From Yponomeuta sedellus (taxonomy: Eukaryota; Arthropoda; Insecta; Lepidoptera; Yponomeutidae): a stretch of 64,000 nucleotides of DNA. Below are positions 1-9,900 of the stretch, piece after piece. Location of the stretch: positions 6,893,822 to 6,957,821 of the forward strand of contig OW203751.1 of the NCBI GenBank assembly GCA_934045075.1. The letters are read 5' to 3'. The first letter of the stretch is position 1. Each line of letters starts with the position of its first letter. The translations under genes and the position numbers were made by a program. The notes under the pieces are model-generated. The model saw nothing but the letters and a program-made list of their open reading frames with translations, did not search any database and was not told the origin of the DNA.

Positions 1-362
1 AAAACGGGCATACCGTGGTGCGGCTTCCACCGTACCACTGCGATTTGAACCCTATTTAGCTCATCTGGGCTCAAGTCAAACAAAATGTTGCTGCACACAA
101 TGTTGGTTCCCGGGATGTGAAGAAGCTAACTGAAGAGGCCTTTAACAACATCACTGCTGAGACATGGAAAAACTGCTGCCGTCATGTCGTAGATCTGGAA
201 AACGAATATTACGAACGAGGAAGGACCCTTTATCAAGACGTAGATGATTTAATAATCCGCATAACCGAAGATACTAGCGATGACAGCAGTGTTGCTGATG
301 ATTCTAGTGAAGAAAATATCTCTTTGGATGTAGAATATTTGGAATTTGAAGATAGTGATTAA
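1..362 (+). pseudogene. C-terminal end of a DDE (IS630/Tc1-like) transposase, inactivated
   Basis: The window opens inside a transposase reading frame. The frame contains an NPI-x-LIW-type motif, typical of the third catalytic acidic residue in Tc1/IS630-family DDE transposases, followed by a long acidic Asp/Ser/Glu tail that ends at a TAA at 360-362. The codon where the catalytic Glu is expected (57-59) is TAG, probably a GAG to TAG change, so the protein would be cut exactly at the active site. The 5' part lies outside the window. An AATAAA at about 400 could be the element's poly(A) signal. The exact family is uncertain. Confidence 0.6.
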
Positions 363-791
363 ATCATTATCTTCAAATTGTTGTTGAAATTAATGTTGAA
401 ATAAATTATTTTTATCTACAATAATAAAATACTTAGTTTTTTTTACTTTGAATAGTTGGTTTGTCCTGCAAAGATCAAAATTTTTGGTCACTGTATACAG
501 TGTGGCCACTACGTAATAGGAGTTGCCAGTTGTTAGACAGGGTTGCCCTTATTTAATTTCATGACTTAATAGACAAGCTGTACATGGTACGAACGACTGA
601 ATTATGGTACATTACCATAATTATGACACGTATCGTATACCATCCCTACCAAAGAGTATATAATATAATCACTACGTTAGTGTGAACGACCAACTTATTA
701 TCGTCAAAATCTGGGTTGCCGTATCTAAACCTTAAAATTGCCGTATTTATGAAACAAAATCGCAGATCTGCCGTATTATCTTTTAATTACG

Positions 792-1010
792 GCCTCGGTG
801 GCGCAGCGGTTTAGCACGCTGACTGTACAACCGAGGGTCTAGGGTTCGATCCCCGGCCGGGTCAAACTAGGAAACGAACTTTTCTAGTTTGTCTCGGGTC
901 TTGGATGTTATCTATGTATTTATTGTATTAAATCTATCGTCGAGTTAGCACCTATAACACAAGTCATTTGTACTTAGTATAGGGCTAACGAGATCTGTGT
1001 AATATGTCCA
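792..1010 (+). mobile_element. tRNA-derived SINE (family E)
   Basis: The head has a tRNA-like A box (GGTGGCGCAGCGGTTTAGC) and B box (GGGTTCGATCCCC). It is followed by a non-tRNA body with TAGTATAGGGCTAACGAG. The same structure occurs inverted at 30765-30995, so this is a dispersed family and not a tRNA gene. Confidence 0.7.
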
Positions 1011-1721
1011 TGAATACTTATATTTATTTATAATTAAATAATTAGTGATTGAAACACAATAATAATAAGTACATTTTCATTTTTCTATATTTTCTTCATC
1101 CTATATGTTTCTAATACACTGTTTGTTCAATGAATACCAATTTTTCTTTGCTTTTCATTTTGATAAGCATATCTCCTGACACCTGAAATTTTGTGCAACC
1201 GCCTTATTTCGAATAGCTTGTTTAGCTAAGAGTGGAACATAAAAAAGAGGTTGCATGAAACATCTAGTTCAATTTGTCAGCAGGAAAATTTTCTTTGGGA
1301 AATCCCGAAAATCGGACACATTTATTACTTTTCGTTTGTAATATTTTTTGTTTTATACTTACGAGCACGTTGGACTTGAATTGCCGTATTATATGATACG
1401 GTGGTCGAAATCCTGCCGTATATTAGAAAAAACATCCATGAATTACCGTTTATTACGGCAATTGCCGTATCAATAATAACACTGATCCTGCCTTACATAA
1501 GCTGAAAAACTGCCGAAAAATGCCCAACGGCACCAAAGAAAATGCCAACATTAATTAGGTTAGGTGCCTACCTAATTAAAGTTGGCACCCACTATGAAGA
1601 TGCGTATGGCCTGATAGGTTCTTTATTTGTGGTCACAAAAGAAAACATTTTGCTAGGTACATACAGAATATTGTACTTTTATTGAACAAATAAAAAAAAC
1701 TTTACAGTGTATAATAATAGT

Positions 1722-1998
1722 AGTAGCGCTCTACCAATTGAGCCAAAGTGATGCAATTTGCTTAAGCCAGATGTCGCTGCCTGTACGTAATACTACCTTC
1801 TTTGTCTATGGTAAAGAGGTTCGAAATTTCACTGATGCCGGTGAGTCGCCCATTGGCTCAATTATTAGAGCGCTGGCACGGATAGCCAGAGGTTGCGGGT
1901 TCGAATCCCGGCATGGGTGAATTTTTTAGCCTCTAAATAGGTTTTTAAATTTGTCCTTAGCACGGGTTAGTGCATTAAAAATAAAAATAGTATAATAA
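1722..1998 (+). mobile_element. tRNA-derived SINE (family A)
   Basis: The tRNA-like head GCCCATTGGCTCAATT, a B box GGTTCGAATCCCGG, then the family tail TTTTTAGCCTCTAAATAGG and GTGCATTAAAAATAAAAATAG. A reversed piece of the head (GCGCTCTACCAATTGAGCC) lies at 1725-1743, so this copy is partly self-inverted. At least ten related copies occur in the window. Confidence 0.75.
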
Positions 1999-2104
1999 TA
2001 ATTATTAGGTACACTAACTCACCGATGACTGCCCACTGTACCCAGACATATTCTTCGTGTATTATTTGTTAGTTGTTGCATGTTCTTTCAGAGCAAACAG
2101 TCGT

Positions 2105-2262
2105 GTAACTAATTTGATATTTCAGGCTATACAAAACGCAACATTTGGATCATCTTTGGCTTTAGATATCCGTGAAGAAAGCAATGGATCTTGTTCCCAC
2201 TCCGGGTGGTACGCTCGTTCGTTTACTCCGTGTTCTTTGTTAAAACAGTGACTCTCAAAACC
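2105..2262 (-). pseudogene. Fragment resembling an insect transposon-associated zinc-finger N-terminus
   Basis: The minus strand reads a short frame with the pattern EWEQDP..S..ISKAKDD...AFC. This resembles the start of TTF/BED-like finger proteins linked to hAT-type elements. It is short, and ends at a stop just after the first cysteine. It is identified from motif memory only. Confidence 0.25.
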
Positions 2263-2284
2263 AACGAATAACGATAGCCGGTGT

Positions 2285-2490
2285 CTAAGATCCTACTCTG
2301 ATTTCAGCCTGACAGAACAAAAACGAACGAACTTTGAGTGTCGCATCTACGGTTTCTGCTTCAATAGCCTCCAATTCTTGGATTCGAGAAAGTTTCTCAC
2401 AACAAACTTCCAAGTTCCGAAGTCGTTCGCTCCTCGTAGCTTCTGGATGCCGCAGATGCCGACGGTGGGGTTGTCTTCCTCCGTCATCCT
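2285..2490 (-). pseudogene. Ty1/copia-type gag N-terminal fragment, frameshifted
   Basis: An ATG at 2490 opens a minus-strand frame with the copia-gag pattern KLRGANDFGTWKFVVRNFLE. It moves to another frame near 2390, where EAIEAETVDATLK looks like the continuation. It lies directly downstream (on the minus strand) of a copia-like LTR and leader, which supports the call. Nothing of pol remains. This is a dead retrotransposon remnant. Confidence 0.45.
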
Positions 2491-2578
2491 CAATCACACA
2501 CAAAAAAAATTTTAAATTTATTTATCGCAAGGTTTTTCTTTATTTGGGTCGTACGGCCGTGCTGCCCATATAACCTTT

Positions 2579-2856
2579 TGTAATATTTGGACTCCAGCAG
2601 AGCTACGCACAGAAGTAATACGAACCAAATACTCGAAAACAGCACCAGCTGACTTTATTGTAGACAATCGAATATTTATAAACACGAGCGTCACTCACGT
2701 CATGTGCTGGATTGCTCTCCAAAGAGAACGCATCTCCAAAACCAACATTAGAACTATAAATGTAAGAAGGTGAATATCGGGGGAGTCCCCAAGAGGCCGC
2801 GTACAGTGTTGCAGGCATTGCACAAATCAATGTGTTTATATATCGACAGGGTTACA
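2579..2856 (-). repeat. Copia-type LTR (278 bp) with adjacent leader
   Basis: The block starts TGTAATATT and ends GGGTTACA on the plus strand, so it has TG...CA termini in both directions. On the minus strand it contains TACAATAAAG as a likely R-region poly(A) signal. Just beyond its end (2550-2578) the leader reads GGTTATATGGGCAGCACGG. This recalls the GGTTATGGGCCCAG-type leader of Drosophila copia, which uses an internal initiator-tRNA fragment as primer. Only one LTR is seen. Confidence 0.5.
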
Positions 2857-3559
2857 TGCCATTTTTATTCAATGCCTTGCTTAATATTAATAGGGCTTCA
2901 GTTCAATACTGCCGAAAACTGCCAAAAATCATGAACTGCCACAAAATCTGCCAGAGGTTAAATTAGGAGTCGAATCCTGCCCAAAAGGCAGGAAACTGCC
3001 ACATATGGTCACACTGGTTGTGCTGTCTAATCAAATCACAGAACATAAAATATGTTCTGTGTGTCTAATTCACAAATTGTCTAATTTGTGGAATGAACGT
3101 AGATTTTACTCCCTCTACGGGAATGAATGAACAAAAATCACGAAAGGTAGAACTCAGAATAAGGAGGAAAAAGCACCTGCATGCAGCTATTCGCCTACAG
3201 ATGGCAGTATCTTCGCAAACAGATCGCCATCTTGTGAATTTTCTTAAAACTGATAACTATCTCTATTCGCCACCAGAATGCAGAATAAAAATAGATTGAG
3301 AACATTGTTTTGAGATTAAGAACACTGGTAGTGGGACAACTTATGTACCTATCTGACCCGGTGGAGGTTCCGTGGAAACGTCAAATTTACTATGAGAAAT
3401 GTGACGCCGTCACAGAGTCAAATAAGTTTGTCGCACTCAGTTACGGATGTAGTGTTCTCCATTTAGTAGTAAAGTGATAGTAGACAATAGCCTACACTAG
3501 CCATCATTACAAAATTGATCATGATTGTACCGTGACCTAGTGATTCCGGGTACTACGTA

Positions 3560-3735
3560 ACGTGATTTTAGAGACAGCGCCCCGTGGTACCCGACTAGAG
3601 ATGGGCGAAAGGACCACTCGGACGCTGCAGTGACTGAGCCATTGTTATAGATAGGGAGTAGACTGGCGCAGCACCTATACCATCCTGATAGCTTAGTCAG
3701 TCCAGCCCAGAAAGGAAAGTCTGTACGCGCGGAGC
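3560..3735 (+). repeat. Dispersed repeat (family G)
   Basis: Contains GGTGAAAGGACCACTC-like and CACCTATACCATCCTGA blocks. Related copies lie at 8098-8210, 26413-26575, 51184-51330 (inverted) and 56640-56830. No coding potential or tRNA-like head is visible. 3017-3560 holds no recognisable gene or repeat. Confidence 0.5.
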
Positions 3736-3813
3736 AGATTCCTCACGACTCGATACGGGTACACTGCACATCATAACTAGCAAATAAAAAGCCGGGATTA
3801 GCTTGAGTGTATA

Positions 3814-3819
3814 TTTAAT
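3814..3819 (-). promoter_or_regulatory. Candidate RpS3A poly(A) signal (ATTAAA)
   Basis: ATTAAA overlaps the last base of the RpS3A stop codon. It is the only hexamer near the stop. A very short 3' UTR is common for ribosomal protein mRNAs. The cleavage site is not determined. Confidence 0.3.
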
Positions 3820-3962
3820 TAGACAGTCTCCTGCACTGGAGGCTCGTACCCCTCAGGGCGCTCCGACTTGTCACCTCCTTCCCCGCGCTTGCCGCCACCG
3901 CCCTCTCCGTGGAGTTCCATGAGCTTGGAAATCTCGAAACGAGGCCTCTTCAGCACTTTCAC
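3819..3962 (-). CDS. RpS3A: RpS3A exon 7 (terminal)
   Basis: Residues 218-264 ([20 protein letters not shown]...). Acceptor ATTCGCAG. The stop TAA is at 3821-3819. The Gly-rich [12 protein letters not shown] tail is typical of insect S3A. Confidence 0.95.
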   Translation of the reverse strand: MKVLKRPRFEISKLMELHGEGGGGKRGEGGDKSERPEGYEPPVQETV

Positions 3963-6900
3963 CTGCGAATTTGGACCTTGCGTTAGTAGAAGTAAGGGTG
4001 TAGGGTTGATAGGTAAAAATGGGAGGTTGTTCAGAAGTAAAATCAAAAGGGAACAACGTTTTCATCATGTGATGTTGTCATTGCGAGCTAGGTGGATCAT
4101 CATTAGATAATTTTACATATATCAATGCCAGCTAAGGGAGCATGTCACGATGAAAGTTTTATCCCATTATTGACTATTAAAATTTTGAGCTTTGTATCAC
4201 AAAATAAATAGTGAAATAAAACTTTTATCTTGACAATATGCTCACAGCACCATGCGCTACATAATTTACTGGTTAAGAAATGAAAAGTTTTTATTCAAAG
4301 TAGCACAGAAACTGCGGCTTAATGAACGTTACAATTCAAACTAGGTGTCCATTTAAATTTAAGTATTCTGTTTAACCTATTTACCAAGTTTAATTTTGAG
4401 ATTATATTATTTTTAATGCACTAACCCGTGCTAAGGACAATTTTGGAAAACCTATTTAGAGGCTAAAAATTCCACCCATGCCGGAGCTCGAACACGCCAC
4501 CTATGGCTGACCGTGCCAGAGGTCCCATCTCTATTTATAGATGGAGCTAGAGGTAGAGATGTGTTTGCGGATGGGACTGAATGTGGGACTGTGGTGAAGG
4601 TATGTAAGACAACACGGGTGCGAGTCCCGCCATGGGTGGAATTTTTAGCCTCTTAATAGGTTTTTAAAAATTTATTTTATATGTTATCTAATTTTACGTC
4701 ACATAAATCTTACTACTATTATAAATGCAAAAGTCGGAACGGATGGATCTTTTTTAGTGAAACATATTTGACTATCTACATCGTAAAATTTTATTTTACT
4801 ATGTACTGACGATTGAATCACAGATTAACAAGTAGGAAGATGCCATTAATTTATACTGATAAATTATATTGTCAAAACAAAAAAGTATGAATATAATCAT
4901 TGTAGTTTCATTAAACGACACCCTCCTCAGTAGTGGGTAAAAGTTTCTGAAGTGTGAAAACATGAATGTATTTCGCAGTTGGGTGAAGGTGCTTCTTCTT
5001 CAGGCTATATTAGTCCACTGCTGGACATAGCCCTCCCCTAATGAGCGCCATAGCGCAAAGTTGTGCCATCATTTAGAGTAATAATCCCCATACTGGGCAT
5101 GCGGGTTGGACAATTTCAAGAGCTGAGATACGTGACAGCAATATAATAATTTATTTGACATTGTACATAATTTTGTTTTTTATATTTGTACGCCGCAAGG
5201 TAAAATATGGAGCACCTGAAAGTTTTTTTATCTACTTCTTCTTCAGGTTAAATTAGTCCACTGCTGGACATAGCCCTCCACTAATGAGCGCCATAGCGCA
5301 AGGTTGTGCCATCATTGGGGGGTAGTGCCTATAATCCCCACGCTGGGCATACGGGTTGGGGACAGTTTGGTGGAATTGTGCTGCAGGGGGCGCTGCTACC
5401 CACCCCCCGGTTTGTGTCCCTTAGTCGCCTTTTACGACACCCTCAGGAAGAATTTGGGTGAAGGTTAAATTGACCTAATTAGTGGCGAAGTTATGTTGCA
5501 GCTCCCCCGGGTCTATCTCACCTTCCTAATGTACACGTCATGAAGGGGGTAGATCCCGTGGCACGCCTTCTCAATGTCCTTGGCGATGGAGTCGGGGATC
5601 AGCTTGTTGACGACCTCGCGGAGCTCAGAACTGGCGACGTCGCGTGTGATGATCTCGCACATCTTCTTGCGGATCGCGCGCACCTGAAAACGGACAAATG
5701 GAACGGGTGGTCAATAAAACGATCTTAAAAGCCCCTTCGGGAATCTACGTTCGCGCAGACTAGGAAGAAGTGTAACGAAAGTACCCGAAGCTATAAGTAC
5801 ATTCAACATGATCTTTAACCGATACGGTTAAGGTGCAGAATTGATGGCCGCAGTAGCGCTACCTACTTCGCTCACGCTAATATTGCCAAACTTATAGCCG
5901 CCATAAAATGAAACTATCTGATTGGTCGATCAACTTGCTGCACATCCAAAATTTGGTCATCTGCGCAGGTACACCCGCGAGACTTATTTCTTGTGTAGCA
6001 CTGTAACTTTTACTCAGGGTTTTACTTAGACGTTCTCACAAGCACAGTTATTATTTGTGGGCGTGTGGTTGTAGGCGCAAGCCAAAACAGTACGAGGGCT
6101 GCAAGCCCGAATGCATCTCGTAGAGGAAAAACACGTCGCTAACATAAAAACAGTTAGTCATATGCTCGCCTTATGCTTTAGGAGTGAGCGAGATAATGTT
6201 GATGACACCGACAATAGGTACTCATTTAATGTTATGAAGTTACAATACAATAGGTGTACAAATAACGTAATGTTTATCATAATTACAAGTATGTAATGGC
6301 TTAAAGTAGGTGTGTGTAGCAGGAAACTGTAACACAACGTCGCATTAGACTTTTCCGTAGCTACACACATGTAAATGGTATCAACCCTTTGTACGTCCCC
6401 ACTACTGGGGCATGGGTCTCTGGCTGAACTATTAAAATTAACTATTTAAATATCCAAGTGTTGTTCACTGAGAAGTTGTGATAATCTTGCAAAAAAAACC
6501 TCTAATGCAACAAAGTTTAGACGAGAGTTGTCAGTCGTTAAAAGCCAATCCAAATGGCCTAAGAATGCCTTTTTAATCCGAACTTTTCACACACACCTTC
6601 AGTTAGTTGTTAGATGTTTCAATGCCCACTCTTAGTTAATGCCCACTCATAATGTTTTCCTTTACCGTCAACGAGTGGTATTGGGACTATAATTACACAA
6701 ATGTACATAACATAGAATACAAAGTCATTGGTACATGTCGGGGTTCGAACTTCTACACTGCTCCGCTACCACCGCTCTCAGCAGTGGGGTCATACAATAA
6801 TAATTGTTAGGCCTATTTGAACCATTCAGATCATTAAAATTAAAAATGTTTATTTTGTTAACTCAAATTACATAGTATTTAACAGTATTCGGAGCCTCCT

Positions 6901-9900
6901 TTTAAGCAAAGAGCCTGTCCAAGATGCCTGTGTTAGGAAGCTCTGCTCTTACATAGCCAGTGTTACATAATTTGTACAGTTTACACAAACATTTTAAGAA
7001 AAGAAAGATTGATAGTTTCCCTTTTTTATACATAAATAAAAACCTAAATATGTTATGTATCAAAATAACGTGCCTAGCGCCCTCTTGTGGCGTGTGATGT
7101 AACATGTCCTTTTAATAAAACTGCTTGACGACTAGTCGATTAGCAAACGCCGTTGTGTTTACTTTGCAGTCCACTCCACTATTCCAATAAAATACAGAGA
7201 GCGGTGGTAGCGGAGCGGTGTAGAACTCCGGCTTCTCAATCGGGAGGTCTTGGGTTCGAACCCCGGCATGTACCAATGACTTTGTTTTCTAAGTTATGAC
7301 ATTGGTGAAATTATAGTAGCAATACCACTCGCTGACGGTGAAGGAAAGCATCGTAAGGAAACCCTACTATCTGAGGTGTTAGCGTACCTCAGCGCTTGCT
7401 ACGTACAATGGCCCAACTATGAGGCTAAGTGCGGAAATCTCAGGTCTAACTAACCTAAATACAAAAATGACAGTAAAAAAAAGAGAAGCCATGAAAGTTT
7501 TTCACGTAGGTACCTGAGTGTGCTGAGCGTAGCAGGTCTTGCGTTGCGTTAGCGAGTCCTTAGTGGTGAACCCGATGCAGAACACACGCAGCAGGTAGCC
7601 GTCAGTGGTCTTCACGTCAATGTTGGCGGAGATGAGGGACTGCCATTTCTTCACCATCGATCTGTGAGGTTGGTAGATGTGGTTAGACTTGTTTTTGTAT
7701 AAAATAAAGAACTTTGTAGACTTGGGCGAAACCTGGTCGGATTTTTCCGATATAACAACACCCGTAAGTAGATCCGGACTAAAAGTCTACAATGTGTTGT
7801 GCTTACGAAAGTTTTAGTTCAAAAATAAAGAACTATCAGAAACTAGCGCTCTAATGTAGCGAAATAATGAAAAAACTAACTTGATTACAAGAAGATTCTA
7901 AAATGGATCACAATCAAAATTAATTAGCAGCAAATACCCTAGGGATTATTAAGGAGAACGAAAATTAAGGAACTTAATTTAGCTTCTTTTTTATTAATAG
8001 CTAAGAAACCTGCTTCCAAAACCCTTTCGCTGTTTATTATTTGAAAGTTAGAACTTATAGCAATCTAAAAGGACTACTCTGTATGTGTTTCATATACGTA
8101 ATGCGATGATTTATACAGCGCCTAGTGGTACCTTCACTAACACGTGAAGGGGCAAGTAGGAGGCTGCAGTGCACGGAGCATTGTTTTGACCCGACTGCGG
8201 CGTGGCGCAGCCGAAAAAGAGGGTCGTGTGTATGTACGTAAGTATGGCCGCTTCTATGTTCCCTCATAACTCCTTAACCAATGGTCAGATTGTGTCAAAT
8301 AATAAATTCATTTGTAGCAACGACATAAAAGGCCTTGCGCGATGTGCGCTCAAGGTTAAGCATTATGTGGAGGCATATGTTGTCTGCAGCATAAAACGAT
8401 ATGAAGACCTTAAGGTTTCCTTCATATAGCTGGACTGCAAGGTTGGACACTTTATAAAAACATAATTCCTTAAAACACTCCAAAAACAATCTCTCAAAAT
8501 AGTTTCTGATGCGGAAAATTTTACAAGGTTATAAGCTAATGGACGAGCTCAGTTGGAAGAGCGCTGGCACGGATAGCCAGAGGTCGCGGGTTCGAATCCC
8601 GGCATGGGTGGAATTTTTAGCCTCTAAATAGGTTTTTGCAAATTGTCCTTAGCACGGGTTGGTGCATTAAAGAGAATATACTACCTTAGTTTGTCAGTGG
8701 TGAGGTCCATGCCGTGGAAATTGCAGAGCACATTGCGTCCCTGCACGTCCTCGGCAATGAGACGGAACTTGCGGAAAGACCTGGAGGAAGACGTTGATAT
8801 TATAGCGTGGCATATGACAACATTCATATTGCCTGTTCTGTAGGAAAGCAGGGTTCGAAATTATCAAGATAATTACGCTGCTTGATAATTATCACCTGTG
8901 TAAGAAATTAATTTGCTATATTGTTTCATAACAAATACGTCATAATTTGGCCAATTCTAACAAAAAGAATTAAATTTTATGATTTTTATTCAAAATCCAA
9001 CACAAATTAACATTAATTAAAGTAAAAAGTGTACATCAGATTCGACATTCTAAATATATATTAAATTGGATTGGCCAAAGATGCCAAAGGAATATCTTCA
9101 TCCGATGATGATTCTATTTCCATTGGCTGTATTGCTGCTGTAGCTACAGTAGAACTTATTTGTTGACCTATTCCTAATAGCCAACTAAGATCTTGCTGCT
9201 TGGTTTTGTTTGCTTTGCATTAAACAAAATTTTTGTTATTATCAATAGATAATTATCGAGCTATTTTTATCAAGATAATTAACACGGATAATTATCCTTT
9301 CGAACCCTGTAGGAAAGGGAAACTGGCGGTTTTTACTGGACCTGCAAAGCTAATGGGGGCTATGTACCTGCTAAAAACCTTAGGAAACATACATTTGATC
9401 TTATGTACCCTGTAAATGTCCCACTGCAGGGCACAGGCTTTCTCTCAGAGAGTAAGTATGGGCTTAATTACCACCTCAATTACCATGCCCACAGCGGAAC
9501 AGCAATTTCAAGCGCACAGGTATTTGAACTTCCTCACGATGTTATCCTTTACCGTTAGCGGTGGTATTGCCAATATAATTTCACAGATGTACATAACTTA
9601 GGGAACAAAGTCATTTGAACCTTATTACTTTGAAATAAAATCCAAAAATGGGTTAAAAAAACTCATTGTAAAAAATCAATAGTATACACATCACACACAT
9701 AATACCAATTTAACAAAATGGTGGTTCAGAGATAAATGTAGCGATGACATAAAAGACCTTTGGAAAAACAGTTCACAAAGGCACTACATTATGTGACAGC
9801 ATTTAATATTTGCAGTTTGAAACGATATGTAAGACAATGACGTTCTTCATATAGCTGGACTGCAGAACTTAGCATTGATTGTCGAATGGCTTTGAACACG

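Larger units (their letters stand above)
498..3016. mobile_element. Possible composite DNA element with later insertions nested inside
   Basis: An 11-bp near-perfect inverted repeat, CAGTGTGGCCA at 498-508 and TGGTCACACTG at 3006-3016, encloses a region where TGCCGTAT-like motifs recur many times (690-790, 1380-1500) and related ctgcc motifs appear at 2915-3000. Inside it lie two SINEs, a copia-type LTR with a gag fragment, and a zinc-finger-like remnant. I see no clear target-site duplication, so the boundaries are tentative. No other gene is visible in 363-2100. Confidence 0.3.

Noticed and set aside
3093..3299. 68-codon frame upstream of the RpS3A 3' end
   Set aside because: No recognisable motif, short, and no splice or promoter context.
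4010..4105. C/D box snoRNA in RpS3A intron 6
   Set aside because: The minus strand has AATGATGAT and a later CTGAA, about 85 nt apart, but no terminal stem pairs and no paralogue or guide match was seen.
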